From Labrenzia sp. CE80 (lineage in GTDB: Bacteria; Pseudomonadota; Alphaproteobacteria; Rhizobiales; Stappiaceae): DNA of 64,000 nucleotides. The position numbers and the translations under genes were made by a program. Shown in pieces: positions 52,804 to 61,482 of this stretch. The notes under the pieces are model-generated. The model searched no databases, was not told where the DNA came from, and saw only the letters and a list, made by a program, of their open reading frames with translations. Where the stretch lies: NCBI RefSeq assembly GCF_009650605.1, contig NZ_WAJT01000002.1, positions 186,001-250,000 of the forward strand, given 5' to 3'. How positions within the stretch are numbered: the stretch's first letter is position 1; each line of letters starts with the position of its first letter.

Positions 52804-54309
52804 ATGGCAACCGAAATTCGCGTGCCCACGCTGGGTGAATCCGTATCAGAAGCAACGATTGCCCAGTGGTTCAAGAAGCCGGGTGATGCCATCAAGGCCG
52901 ACGAGCCGCTGGTGGAACTGGAAACCGACAAGGTGACCGTCGAAGTGCCGGCTCCGGCCTCCGGAACCCTGGAGAGCATCGTGGTCAACGAGGGCGACAC
53001 CGTCGAGGTTGGCGCTCTTCTTGGTCAGATCGCCGATGGCGCAGGCGCGGCAGCTCCGGCTCCCGCCGCCAAGAAGGAAGAGGCCGCACCGTCTGCAGCT
53101 TCCCCGGCAACGATCGTTGACGTGGTCACCCCGAGCGCGGGCGAAAGCGTCACCGAAGCTGAAGTTGGCGAATGGAGCGTCAAGGTCGGTGACGTAGTCA
53201 AGGCCGACGACACGCTCGTCGAACTTGAAACCGACAAGGCAGCACAGGAAGTTCCTGCCCCCGTTGGCGGCACAATCGTCAAGATCGCAGCCAACACTGG
53301 CGACACGGTCGAGCCGGGTAAACTCCTGTGCCAGATCGACAGCTCCGGTGCTCCGGCTGCTGCTGCACCGGCAGCCGAAGCGTCTGCTCCGGCAGCGGTT
53401 CCGGCCTCAGGTGGCACGTCCATGCCGCCGGCACCGTCTGCAGCCAAGATGATGGCCGAGAAGAACATCTCCGCAGATCAGGTTGCCGGATCCGGCAAGC
53501 GTGGCCAGGTGCTCAAGGGTGACGTGATCGCGGCCGCTGCGGCTGGCGTGACCGCAGCTCCCGCTGCAGCTTCCGCCGCACCACGTGGTCCGGTTTCTGC
53601 TGATGATGAAGTGCGTGAAGAACGCGTCCGCATGACCAAGCTGCGCCAGACCATTGCGCGCCGCCTGAAGGACGCCCAGAACACGGCAGCCATGCTGACC
53701 ACTTACAACGAAGTGGACATGGGCCCCGTCATGGAACTGCGCAAGCAATACAAGGACCTGTTCGAGAAGAAGCATGGCGTGAAGCTCGGCTTCATGGGTT
53801 TCTTCACCAAGGCTGTCTGTCACGCCCTGAAGGAAATCCCGGCCGTGAACGCCGAGATCGACGGCACGGACGTGGTCTTCAAGAACTTCGCCCACATTGG
53901 TGTGGCGGTCGGCACGGACAAGGGACTCGTTGTTCCTGTCGTTCGCGACGCCGACCAGATGTCCATTGCCGAGATCGAGCAGGAAATCGGCAACCTGGGC
54001 CGCAAGGCGCGCGACGGCAAGCTCGGCATGGCCGACATGACCGGGGGCACATTCACCATCTCCAACGGTGGTGTCTACGGTTCGCTCATGTCCTCGCCGA
54101 TCCTGAACGCGCCGCAGTCCGGTATTCTTGGCATGCACAAGATCCAGGAACGTCCGATGGCCGTGAACGGTCAGGTCGTCATCCGCCCGATGATGTATCT
54201 GGCGCTCTCCTATGACCACCGGATCGTCGACGGCAAGGAAGCCGTGACCTTCCTCGTCCGCGTCAAGGAAAGCCTGGAAGATCCTCAGCGTCTCGTGCTG
54301 GATCTGTAA
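52804..54309 (+). CDS. sucB: Dihydrolipoyllysine succinyltransferase (E2) with two lipoyl domains
   Basis: The 501-residue E2 has two tandem lipoyl domains, with lipoylated Lys43 and Lys145 in matching ELETDK motifs, joined by Ala/Pro-rich linkers. A peripheral subunit-binding domain (about residues 210-252, PPAPSAAKMMAEKN) and the catalytic acyltransferase domain with SYDHRIVDGKEA (His472) follow. Many SucB proteins have one lipoyl domain, so two is notable. The SD GAGAAGG precedes the ATG. Confidence 0.96.
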   Translation: MATEIRVPTLGESVSEATIAQWFKKPGDAIKADEPLVELETDKVTVEVPAPASGTLESIVVNEGDTVEVGALLGQIADGAGAAAPAPAAKKEEAAPSAASPATIVDVVTPSAGESVTEAEVGEWSVKVGDVVKADDTLVELETDKAAQEVPAPVGGTIVKIAANTGDTVEPGKLLCQIDSSGAPAAAAPAAEASAPAAVPASGGTSMPPAPSAAKMMAEKNISADQVAGSGKRGQVLKGDVIAAAAAGVTAAPAAASAAPRGPVSADDEVREERVRMTKLRQTIARRLKDAQNTAAMLTTYNEVDMGPVMELRKQYKDLFEKKHGVKLGFMGFFTKAVCHALKEIPAVNAEIDGTDVVFKNFAHIGVAVGTDKGLVVPVVRDADQMSIAEIEQEIGNLGRKARDGKLGMADMTGGTFTISNGGVYGSLMSSPILNAPQSGILGMHKIQERPMAVNGQVVIRPMMYLALSYDHRIVDGKEAVTFLVRVKESLEDPQRLVLDL

Positions 54310-54338
54310 GCAAACGGAGTGACGTCGGGAGCCCGAGC

Positions 54339-54956
54339 ATGAGTCTTGAATTCCTGATAACGGCCCTTGTGGTCGTTCTGGTCCCGGGCACCGGCGTCGT
54401 CTACACAGTTGCAGTCGGCCTTGGAAGAGGCCGACTGCCAAGCGTGGCGGCGGCGCTCGGCTGCACCATGGGGATCCTTCCGGCGATTCTGGCGTCCGTT
54501 CTCGGCCTTTCCGCGCTCATGCACACAAGCGCGCTGGTGTTTCAGCTGCTGAAATACGCCGGCGTTGCCTATCTCCTGTATCTTGCCTGGATGACACTCC
54601 GCGACCGCGGCGCCCTGTCGCTGAGCAATGAGGCCGCAGGGCAGGGAAAGGGATCACTGGCGGTCGCCTGGACCGGCTTCCTGATCAACATCCTCAATCC
54701 GAAACTGACCGTCTTCTTCCTTGCCTTTCTGCCGCAATTCATTCCGGCAGGTGCCGTGTCGCCAACGGTTGACATGCTGGCCATGGGCGGGGTCTTCATG
54801 GTCATGACCTTTACCGTCTTCGTCGTCTATGGCGCCTTTGCGTCGCTGGTAGGAGAACACGTCCTGCGCAGCGAGACCGTCCTGACCTGGATGCGCCGGA
54901 CAATCGCGGCCACATTCGCCGGCTTCGGACTGAAACTGGCGCTGGCTGACCGGTAG
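54339..54956 (+). CDS. LysE-family amino-acid exporter-like membrane protein
   Basis: The 205-residue protein has about five to six hydrophobic helices and the LysE/RhtB signatures VLVPGTGVVYTVAVGLGRG at the N terminus and GFLINILNPKLTVFFLAFLP in the middle. Such proteins export amino acids or homoserine-type compounds. It is embedded in the suc cluster, 29 bases after sucB and 17 before the SDR gene, so it is probably co-transcribed. Confidence 0.88.
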   Translation: MSLEFLITALVVVLVPGTGVVYTVAVGLGRGRLPSVAAALGCTMGILPAILASVLGLSALMHTSALVFQLLKYAGVAYLLYLAWMTLRDRGALSLSNEAAGQGKGSLAVAWTGFLINILNPKLTVFFLAFLPQFIPAGAVSPTVDMLAMGGVFMVMTFTVFVVYGAFASLVGEHVLRSETVLTWMRRTIAATFAGFGLKLALADR

Positions 54957-54973
54957 AAGGAGACACGATCACA

Positions 54974-55729
54974 ATGACCGAAGTGGTCCTCGTCACAGGT
55001 GGAAGCCGCGGCATCGGCGCCGCAGTTTGCCGTCGACTGGCTAAAGACGATCTCGCTGTCGTCGTGAATTACGCCGCCAACCGGGACGCCGCGGACGCTC
55101 TCGTTGCTGAGATAACCTCCACAGGCGGCACGGGCCGGGCCGTTCAGGGTGATGTTCAGAACGAAGCCGATGTGCTGCAGATGTTTGATGTGGCTGACAG
55201 TCTCGGCACGCTTGTCGGGCTGGTGAACAACGCTGGTGTTGTGGATCAGTCGCAACGGGTGGACGAGATGTCCCTGGAACGGCTGACGCGGATGTTCTCG
55301 ATCAACGTGATCGGCTCGTTCCTTTGCGCTCGCGAGGCGGTCCGGCGCATGTCGACCCGCCACGGCGGCAAGGGCGGCGGCATTGTCAACCTGGGCTCCG
55401 CTGCCTCCAAGCTCGGTTCACCGGGCCAATATGTCGACTACGCCGCCGCGAAGGGTGCGATCGATACAATGACCGTCGGCCTTGCGAAGGAAGTTGCCGA
55501 TGAAGGTATCCGCGTCAATGCGGTACGGCCCGGCATCATCGATACGGAGATTCACGCCTCTGGCGGTCTGCCCGAACGGGTGGGCGACCTGGCGCCGACG
55601 CTTCCCATGAAGCGCGCCGGTACCGCTGACGAAGTGGCGAATGCAATCATCTGGCTTCTCTCCCAAGACGCCAGCTACACGACCGGCGCGATCCTGGATG
55701 TTTCCGGTGGCCGCGCGACACTCCCCTGA
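54974..55729 (+). CDS. Short-chain dehydrogenase/reductase (SDR)
   Basis: The 251-residue classical SDR has the cofactor motif TGGSRGIGAAV near the N terminus, NNAGV, and the catalytic Ser/Tyr/Lys in the order LGSAAS ... YVDYAAAKGAI. The C-terminal DASYTTGAILDVSGG fits the glucose-dehydrogenase-like subgroup. The substrate is not predictable. It sits between the LysE-type gene and lpd in the suc cluster, 42 bases before lpd. Confidence 0.9.
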   Translation: MTEVVLVTGGSRGIGAAVCRRLAKDDLAVVVNYAANRDAADALVAEITSTGGTGRAVQGDVQNEADVLQMFDVADSLGTLVGLVNNAGVVDQSQRVDEMSLERLTRMFSINVIGSFLCAREAVRRMSTRHGGKGGGIVNLGSAASKLGSPGQYVDYAAAKGAIDTMTVGLAKEVADEGIRVNAVRPGIIDTEIHASGGLPERVGDLAPTLPMKRAGTADEVANAIIWLLSQDASYTTGAILDVSGGRATLP

Positions 55730-55771
55730 TCCCGTTCGGGATCGACTGAAAAAAGGCAAAAGGCGACCGAA

Positions 55772-57175
55772 ATGTCCCAATATGATCTTGTCGTCATCGG
55801 AACCGGCCCAGGTGGCTATGTGTGCGCCATCAAGGCGGCTCAACTCGGCCAGAAGGTCGCCGTTGTTGAAAAGCGTGCCACCCATGGCGGCACCTGTCTG
55901 AACGTTGGCTGCATTCCCTCCAAAGCCTTGCTTCATGCATCGGAAATGTTCGCCGAAGCCGGCCACGGCTTTGAAAAGCTCGGCGTTAAGGTATCAAAGC
56001 CAAAGCTCGATCTGCCAACCATGATGACGCACAAGCAGGATGTGATCGACTCCAATGTAAACGGCGTCGGTTTCCTCCTGAAGAAGAACAAGATCGACGC
56101 CCATCACGGTACCGGTAAGATCCTCTCCGCCGGCAAGGTGGAAGTCACCGCTGAAGATGGCTCCAAGTCTGTTCTGGAAACCAAGAACATTGTCATCGCG
56201 ACCGGCTCGGATGTCATGCCGCTTCCGGGCGTCGAGATCGATGAAAAGCTGATCGTGTCGTCTACAGGCGCTCTGGAGCTGGCAAAGGTTCCGGGCAAGC
56301 TGGTCGTCGTTGGCGGCGGTGTCATCGGCCTGGAGCTAGGCTCGGTTTGGGGTCGTCTTGGTGCAGACGTGACCGTGGTCGAGTTCATGCCGAAGATCCT
56401 CGGTCCCATGGACGGTGACGTCTCCAAGAACTTCCAGCGCATGCTGAAGAAGCAGGGCATGGAGTTCAAGCTTTCCTCCAAGGTCACCGGCGTGACCAAG
56501 AAGGGCAAGGGCCTGGAAGTCACCGTCGAGCCGGCAGCAGGCGGCGATGCGGAAACCATCGCAGCCGACATCGTTCTGGTTGCCATCGGCCGTAAGCCCT
56601 ACACGGAAGGCTTGGGTCTGGAAGAAGCCGGCGTTGCGCTCGATGAGCGCGGCCGCGTTCAGACCAACGGTCACTTCGCCACCAACGTGCCGGGCATCTA
56701 TGCCATCGGCGATGTTATCGCCGGGCCGATGCTGGCTCACAAAGCGGAAGACGAGGGCGTCGCCCTCGCCGAGACGCTCGTCGGTCAGAAGCCGCATGTG
56801 AACTACGACATCATTCCGGGCGTTGTTTACACCCAGCCGGAAGTTGCCTCCGTTGGTAAGACCGAGGAAGAGCTGAAGGCGGCAGGTGTCAAGTACAACG
56901 TCGGAAAGTTCCCCTTCATGGCCAACGGCCGTGCCCGCGCGATGAATCAGACCGAAGGGTTTGCCAAGGTTCTGGCCGATGCGGAAACCGATCGGGTTCT
57001 GGGTGTTCACATCGTCGGCTTTGGCGCTGGTGAGATGATCCACGAAGCTGCCGTGCTGATGGAATTCGGCGGATCTTCGGAAGATCTCGGCCGCACCTGC
57101 CACGCGCATCCGACCATGTCTGAAGCCGTCAAGGAAGCCGCTATGGCCACCGCCGGCAAGCCGATCCACTCGTAA
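55772..57175 (+). CDS. lpd: Dihydrolipoyl dehydrogenase (E3)
   Basis: The 467-residue flavoprotein reoxidises the lipoyl groups of the 2-oxoglutarate dehydrogenase complex. FAD motif VVIGTGPGGYVCAIKAAQLG is at the start, the redox disulfide Cys42/Cys47 lies in GGTCLNVGCIPSK, the NAD motif is VVGGGVIGLELGSVW, and the active-site HAHPTMSE comes near the C terminus. The last codons (MATAGKPIHS) and the following terminator recur as an orphan copy near 62142. Confidence 0.97.
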   Translation: MSQYDLVVIGTGPGGYVCAIKAAQLGQKVAVVEKRATHGGTCLNVGCIPSKALLHASEMFAEAGHGFEKLGVKVSKPKLDLPTMMTHKQDVIDSNVNGVGFLLKKNKIDAHHGTGKILSAGKVEVTAEDGSKSVLETKNIVIATGSDVMPLPGVEIDEKLIVSSTGALELAKVPGKLVVVGGGVIGLELGSVWGRLGADVTVVEFMPKILGPMDGDVSKNFQRMLKKQGMEFKLSSKVTGVTKKGKGLEVTVEPAAGGDAETIAADIVLVAIGRKPYTEGLGLEEAGVALDERGRVQTNGHFATNVPGIYAIGDVIAGPMLAHKAEDEGVALAETLVGQKPHVNYDIIPGVVYTQPEVASVGKTEEELKAAGVKYNVGKFPFMANGRARAMNQTEGFAKVLADAETDRVLGVHIVGFGAGEMIHEAAVLMEFGGSSEDLGRTCHAHPTMSEAVKEAAMATAGKPIHS

Positions 57176-57228
57176 GCGGGTCTTGCAGTTCTGAATAGAA
57201 AAAGCCGGGCATTGCCCGGCTTTTTTGT
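57143..57228 (+). repeat. lpd 3'-end repeat with terminator, copy 1
   Basis: The last ten lpd codons, the stop, a 28-base spacer and the terminator hairpin match 62142-62229 with about nine substitutions and one 2-base length difference in an A run. Weaker matching (6 of 9) continues for three codons upstream. Confidence 0.92.
57204..57226 (+). terminator. Rho-independent terminator after lpd
   Basis: GCCGGGC/GCCCGGC stem (7 bp) with an ATT loop and TTTTTT tail; A residues on the left may also serve the convergent phosphatase gene. Confidence 0.92.
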
Positions 57229-57260
57229 GTCGCTCTTTGTTTCCGTCGCGACGAGCCCGC

Positions 57261-57833
57261 CTAACCTGCCTGGGCGATCTGCCGAAGCCAGTCGAGCTGC
57301 TTTGTGCTTTCTATGGACTCGGCGAACTTTGAACGGATGAGTGCCACTGCCTCATTCAGAGTATGTCCCTGGTCGATCAACATGCTGGCAGCCATTGTGC
57401 CGGATCTGCCAGCACCATAGTGGCATGACAGTGCAATCGTGCTGCCCCTTGTCAGGATGCCGGTGATCTCCACCTTCATGGCGTCCCATGTTTCCATGAA
57501 GTCCTGGTCTGGCACTTCATAGTCCCTGATCGGAAGATGAACTAACCGGATGCCATGTTTGGTGGTCGCGGTCTCAAGACAGCTCCATGCGTCTTCGGGT
57601 ACCTCTTGCCGCTCGACGAGGACAATCAAAATCTCGCAGGCTGAAAGCTCCGGCGCCGATAGCGTCCTTTCAAGCCGGTCCACCTCGACATAGGCGTCGC
57701 CCCTGACATCGAAGGTTAGCCCGGGAAAACCGAGGGTAACGAGGTTGCCGCCTCCGGGATAGGGAAGGACCGTCCGGATGTTTGTTTCGTCTTCCATCAA
57801 TTGCGCACGTGTTTCAGCAGGATATTTTTCCAT
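57261..57833 (-). CDS. Tyrosine/dual-specificity phosphatase-fold protein
   Basis: The 190-residue protein has the cysteine-phosphatase P-loop in SCHYGAGRSGTMAA (Cys-x5-Arg intact), and an upstream LPIRDYEVPDQDFMETW segment that could supply the general-acid aspartate. It is likely a protein-tyrosine or phosphoinositide-type phosphatase; the substrate is unknown. The start ATG at 57833 has GGAAG eight bases ahead; a TTG directly upstream is in frame. It is the first gene after lpd in the block bracketed by the lpd tail repeats and converges with lpd. Confidence 0.8.
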   Translation of the reverse strand: MEKYPAETRAQLMEDETNIRTVLPYPGGGNLVTLGFPGLTFDVRGDAYVEVDRLERTLSAPELSACEILIVLVERQEVPEDAWSCLETATTKHGIRLVHLPIRDYEVPDQDFMETWDAMKVEITGILTRGSTIALSCHYGAGRSGTMAASMLIDQGHTLNEAVALIRSKFAESIESTKQLDWLRQIAQAG

Positions 57834-57975
57834 CAAGTTTCTTCCAACCTAGTCTTCTTCTTATAAAGGCCCAATGTGCATCAGCTGTGAGGAGTGGCTG
57901 GCGTAAGGACCGAATTGGCGAGTGCTTCAAGAAGCACCCGCCAATTCTTGCTGTGTTCAGGACCGATGGTAGGTG

Positions 57976-59013
57976 CTAGCGGATCGGATAGGCGTACATC
58001 TGACCGCCGTCGGCGACCAAGGCGTTAGCGGTCGCAGCCAGCTCGAGGCCGAAGGGTGTTTCCTTGCCAAGGTGACGTTCGAAGACTTCCGAATAGGCAC
58101 CAACTTGACTGATTACCTGGAAAGCCCAGTCCTTCGGCAGGCCGAGCTTGTCGGCCATCTCGGCAGTCGCGCTGTCTGTAGCGAACAGGCGGCGCACAGC
58201 CTTTGGCTGCTTGTCGAGATCAGCAGCAACGGCTGCAACGTTTTTGGAGTTGATGCCGAACTGATCCGCATTCAGCATCACCTGAAAAGCCCAAAAGAGA
58301 GCCGCTTCAAGGTTTTGGTCTGGCTGCGTGACAAGTGTGAGAGGTTCTGCAGAGATGACCTCGGGAAGCACCGCATAGTCTTCAGGCGTTTCTGACAGCA
58401 GGCGATCGCTCAGGAGTGCAGTGACATCAGAAGCGTAGACATCGCATTTGCCAGAAAAGAATGCTTCCAGCCGCGCGGTCTTGTCTGCAATGTTCTCGAC
58501 CCGGTATTCGATGTTCCGATCGCCAAACCAGTCAGCGATGTTCAAAAGCGTGGTGGACCCATCTTCGGCACAGACCGTTGCGCCGCTGAGATCGGACGCG
58601 TTTTCGACGCCGAGTGATTTCGGCACCAGGAAGCCCTGGCCGTCGTAAAATGTGGTTGCAACAAAGGCCATGCCAGGGTCGGCGTCGCGGGTGCCGGTGG
58701 CGGTGATGGAGCGCGAAGCCATATGTGCGCCGTCAGCGACAAGGGTTTTCATTGAGTCTGAAAAGCCAATGCCACGGATGTCGGCTTTGGAGGCATCACC
58801 CAAAATCGCCGCGGCAGCCATACGGCAAAAGTCCGTGTTGAAGCCTTGATAGACGCCTTGGCTGTCCGGCAAAGAAAAGCCTGGTGAATTCGGATTGACC
58901 AGGCAGATCAGCTGATCATTGGCCTTGATCTCATCAAAGACCGGTCCTGCGTGAGCTGGGGCGGCCAGGAACGTCGTGGCCAGCACAATCGCTGAGGACA
59001 GAAATTTCATCAT
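57976..59013 (-). CDS. Amino-acid ABC transporter substrate-binding protein, family 3
   Basis: The 345-residue periplasmic protein has a Sec signal peptide (MMKFLSSAIVLATTFLAAPAHA) and the AapJ/BztA-like family 3 features: SQGVYQGFNTDFCRMAAAAILGD, GRNIEYRVENIADKTARLEAF-type segments and DVYASDVTALLSDRL. A C-terminal segment carries DWAFQVISQVGAYSEVFER. It should bind general L-amino acids. Upstream starts are possible (59022 or a long frame to 59262), but GGAAAGG is best placed for the ATG at 59013. It has its own upstream GntR-like site. Confidence 0.88.
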   Translation of the reverse strand: MMKFLSSAIVLATTFLAAPAHAGPVFDEIKANDQLICLVNPNSPGFSLPDSQGVYQGFNTDFCRMAAAAILGDASKADIRGIGFSDSMKTLVADGAHMASRSITATGTRDADPGMAFVATTFYDGQGFLVPKSLGVENASDLSGATVCAEDGSTTLLNIADWFGDRNIEYRVENIADKTARLEAFFSGKCDVYASDVTALLSDRLLSETPEDYAVLPEVISAEPLTLVTQPDQNLEAALFWAFQVMLNADQFGINSKNVAAVAADLDKQPKAVRRLFATDSATAEMADKLGLPKDWAFQVISQVGAYSEVFERHLGKETPFGLELAATANALVADGGQMYAYPIR

Positions 59014-59069
59014 CGGGTTCATCCTTTCCCTGTGGGTCAAAGGAGGTGTATCAACCAACCTCGAGACTT

Positions 59070-59083
59070 GTATACAGGTATAC
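59070..59083. promoter_or_regulatory. GTATACAGGTATAC operator-like site upstream of the binding-protein gene
   Basis: Two GTATAC halves separated by AG form a near-palindrome 57 bases upstream of the binding-protein ATG. The same core GTATACA(G/T)GTA occurs in the two sites upstream of the permease and GntR genes. Confidence 0.55.
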
Positions 59084-59161
59084 TTTAACAGTTTTTTGAA
59101 GCTCGTCCACTCGGCTGATGAAGGGTATGTGCCCGAATTTCGGGCAGGCGGGCTAGAGCCA

Positions 59162-60238
59162 CTAGCGGGAGGAGCGCCTGTGAAGCTCGCGCCCCACGCC
59201 GGACAGGAATGCACACGACAGAAAGAACCAAACGCCGACGAACGCGTAGGCTTCCACCGCATGCGTGCGCCATTCCGGATCGCCGAACGACATCCGGGCC
59301 GTTGCCGTCAGATCGAGAATACCTACGACCACCACGAGCGAGGTGTCCTTGTAGGCCCCGATGATGCTGTTCAACAGCGATGGCAGCGCGCGGTGAATCG
59401 CTTGCGGCAACACGACGAGCCGGGTCGCCTGCCAGTAGGGCAGGCCGAGCGATTGCGCAGCTTCGCGCTGTCCGCTGGGCAGGGATAGCAAGCCACTTCG
59501 TACGTCCTCGGCGAAATAGGCTGCGTGAAAGAAGACGAGCGCGGTGAGTGTCGCTGTCACCGGAGAGATGCTGGTGCCTTCCGGCAGGGTCAGCGGCAGA
59601 ACGAAAATGCCGACAAACAGCACCGTCAGCATGGGTACGCCGCGCGCGACCTCGATATAGACCGATGCAAGCCTGGACAGAAATCCATACGTCTCTTGAA
59701 CCCGAGCCAGGGCCAGCAAAATGCCAAGCGGGAAGGCAAGAGCCACCGCAATGATCGAGAGCATCAAGAGGATCGGCAGGCCGTTCCAACGTACCGGGTC
59801 AACGGCCTCAAGACCCAAGATCCCGCCGCCCATCAGGACGAAGGACAGGCAGATGCCGACCCCCCAGGCAATCATCAGACGCCGGACGCTCAAACGAGGC
59901 TTTTGCCCGGTCATCTGGCGGCAGGTCAAAATCGTAAGGAGACACAAGAGCACGGAAACGGCAGCCGGGCGGGCATGCAGCTCATAGGGAAAGGTCCCGA
60001 ACAGAATAAAGCGCGCCTTTTCAACCAGGAACGGCCAGCAAATACCTGCAGCCTGAGTGCACAGGTCAGCGCTTTGCCAGGGCCAGACAGCTTTGATGAT
60101 CAGCCAGAGCGCTGCATTCCAGGCAATGGCAGAGATGATCAGGCCGGATACGAGTGAAAGAGCCGTGGCAAGCGGGGAAGCAAAGGCTGCTTTGAGGAGA
60201 CGAGAGCCTTGCACGGTGGCCCGGTTTGCAATGCTCAT
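59162..60238 (-). CDS. Amino-acid ABC transporter permease, AapM-like
   Basis: The 358-residue permease has an N-terminal half with several hydrophobic helices and the C-terminal transport domain with the family's ARGVPMLTVLFVG region and EAA-like loop REAAQSLGLPYWQATRLV. The start ATG at 60238 overlaps the upstream permease stop in an ATGA junction. It forms the channel with the other permease. No ATPase gene is present nearby. Confidence 0.9.
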   Translation of the reverse strand: MSIANRATVQGSRLLKAAFASPLATALSLVSGLIISAIAWNAALWLIIKAVWPWQSADLCTQAAGICWPFLVEKARFILFGTFPYELHARPAAVSVLLCLLTILTCRQMTGQKPRLSVRRLMIAWGVGICLSFVLMGGGILGLEAVDPVRWNGLPILLMLSIIAVALAFPLGILLALARVQETYGFLSRLASVYIEVARGVPMLTVLFVGIFVLPLTLPEGTSISPVTATLTALVFFHAAYFAEDVRSGLLSLPSGQREAAQSLGLPYWQATRLVVLPQAIHRALPSLLNSIIGAYKDTSLVVVVGILDLTATARMSFGDPEWRTHAVEAYAFVGVWFFLSCAFLSGVGRELHRRSSR

Positions 60239-61386
60239 CGGCTTTCCCGACTGGTGAGGTGTTGATGCCATTGGTTCAGCGAGGATGTCACCGAAAGACA
60301 GATCACGAGGTAGATTGCCATGGTGATCAGCATCATCTCGAGAGGCTTGAAGCTCTGATTGATGATGGTGCCCGACACTGACATCAGGTCGGAATACCCA
60401 ACGGCAATGGCAATCGAGGTGTTCTTGATCAGATTGACGTACTGGTTGTTCATGGGCGGAATGACGATGCGGAACACCTGAGGCAGGATGACAAGTCGCA
60501 CCGTCAGCCAGCGGTTCAGTCCCAGCGCTTTTGCCGCTTCGCCCTGTCCCGAGGGCACGGCCTGCAGTCCACCGCGCACGACCTCGGCAATCTGCGCGCC
60601 GTGATAGATGCTCAATGTCGCCGCGACGATGACAAATTGCAGGGAAACGCGCCCGCCGCCTTGAAAGTCAAACCCCTTCATCTCGGGGAAGGAGAGAGCT
60701 GGGCGAATGTCGAAAACCGCCAGACACAGGAGCGGGAACAGCAAGGCGATGGCCCAGAAGCCAAATGGCACAGCCCTTCGGTATCTCGTCGGCAAGCGGG
60801 ATGCCTTCTGCCTCAGATAAAGGGCGCCTCCGACGCCAGCCGCAGTGGATGCAAGCAGGACCCACAAGCCGGGTGTCCAGACCAGCGTCGGGAAGTTGAC
60901 CGCACGGTTCGACAGATGAAAGTGGCCAATCGTGTAGGCCTCACGGACATGGGGCAAGCCGTTGACGGCAACTGCATAAAGCACCAGCAGAATGAGCAGC
61001 TTGGGAAGATTTCGGAACACATCGACATAGGCGAGCGCGAGTCCGCGACCGACGGGGCTTGGCCCGACGCTCAACAAGCCAAATCCGATACCGATCAAGG
61101 TCGAGCAGAAGATGCAGACCACTGCGAGGAGGATGGTGTTCAAGACGCCTGCGAAAATCACCTGCAGATAGGTGTCGGACGATGAATAGGGAATCAGGGA
61201 TTCGCTAATATCAAACCCGGCCTCTTGAAAGAGAAAGCCAAAGCCAGGTGTTGCCCCTGCTGCTTCCAGGTTGGCCAGTATGTTGAAAACAGCGAAGCCA
61301 AACGCGAGGATGAGACCGATAGCGGCCAGGATCTCAGGGAGTCTGATCTGTTTCCTTTTGGGAGGTGGCGCACTCGGAGAAATCAT
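60235..61386 (-). CDS. Amino-acid ABC transporter permease, AapQ-like
   Basis: The 383-residue permease has about eight hydrophobic segments, YVDVFRNLPKLLILLVLYAV (the AapQ/BztB-type RNxP region), and an EAA-like loop EAAKALGLNRW. The start ATG at 61386 is taken because the sequence before it has MYK and TTG/ATG codons in the operator region; no strong SD is visible. It overlaps its partner by four bases. The promoter region carries the GntR sites. Confidence 0.87.
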   Translation of the reverse strand: MISPSAPPPKRKQIRLPEILAAIGLILAFGFAVFNILANLEAAGATPGFGFLFQEAGFDISESLIPYSSSDTYLQVIFAGVLNTILLAVVCIFCSTLIGIGFGLLSVGPSPVGRGLALAYVDVFRNLPKLLILLVLYAVAVNGLPHVREAYTIGHFHLSNRAVNFPTLVWTPGLWVLLASTAAGVGGALYLRQKASRLPTRYRRAVPFGFWAIALLFPLLCLAVFDIRPALSFPEMKGFDFQGGGRVSLQFVIVAATLSIYHGAQIAEVVRGGLQAVPSGQGEAAKALGLNRWLTVRLVILPQVFRIVIPPMNNQYVNLIKNTSIAIAVGYSDLMSVSGTIINQSFKPLEMMLITMAIYLVICLSVTSSLNQWHQHLTSRESR

Positions 61387-61388
61387 TT

Positions 61389-61434
61389 TATACATGTATA
61401 CTGGAACATCAGTGCAAGATGTATACAGGTACAT
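61389..61434. promoter_or_regulatory. Two GntR operator-like palindromes in the divergent promoter
   Basis: TATACATGTATA (61389-61400, perfect 12 bp) and ATGTATACAGGTACAT (61419-61434) share the GTATACA(G/T)GTA core with the site at 59070. They lie between the permease and the GntR gene, so one regulator can control all three transcription units. Confidence 0.65.
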
Positions 61435-61482
61435 TTTAATCTTGTAAATGAAGACGCAACGAAGAAACGAACAATTTCCCAA

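Noticed and set aside
59022..59262. An 80-residue N-terminal extension of the binding protein
   Set aside because: It would bury the signal peptide; the SD and the signal sequence place the start at 59013.
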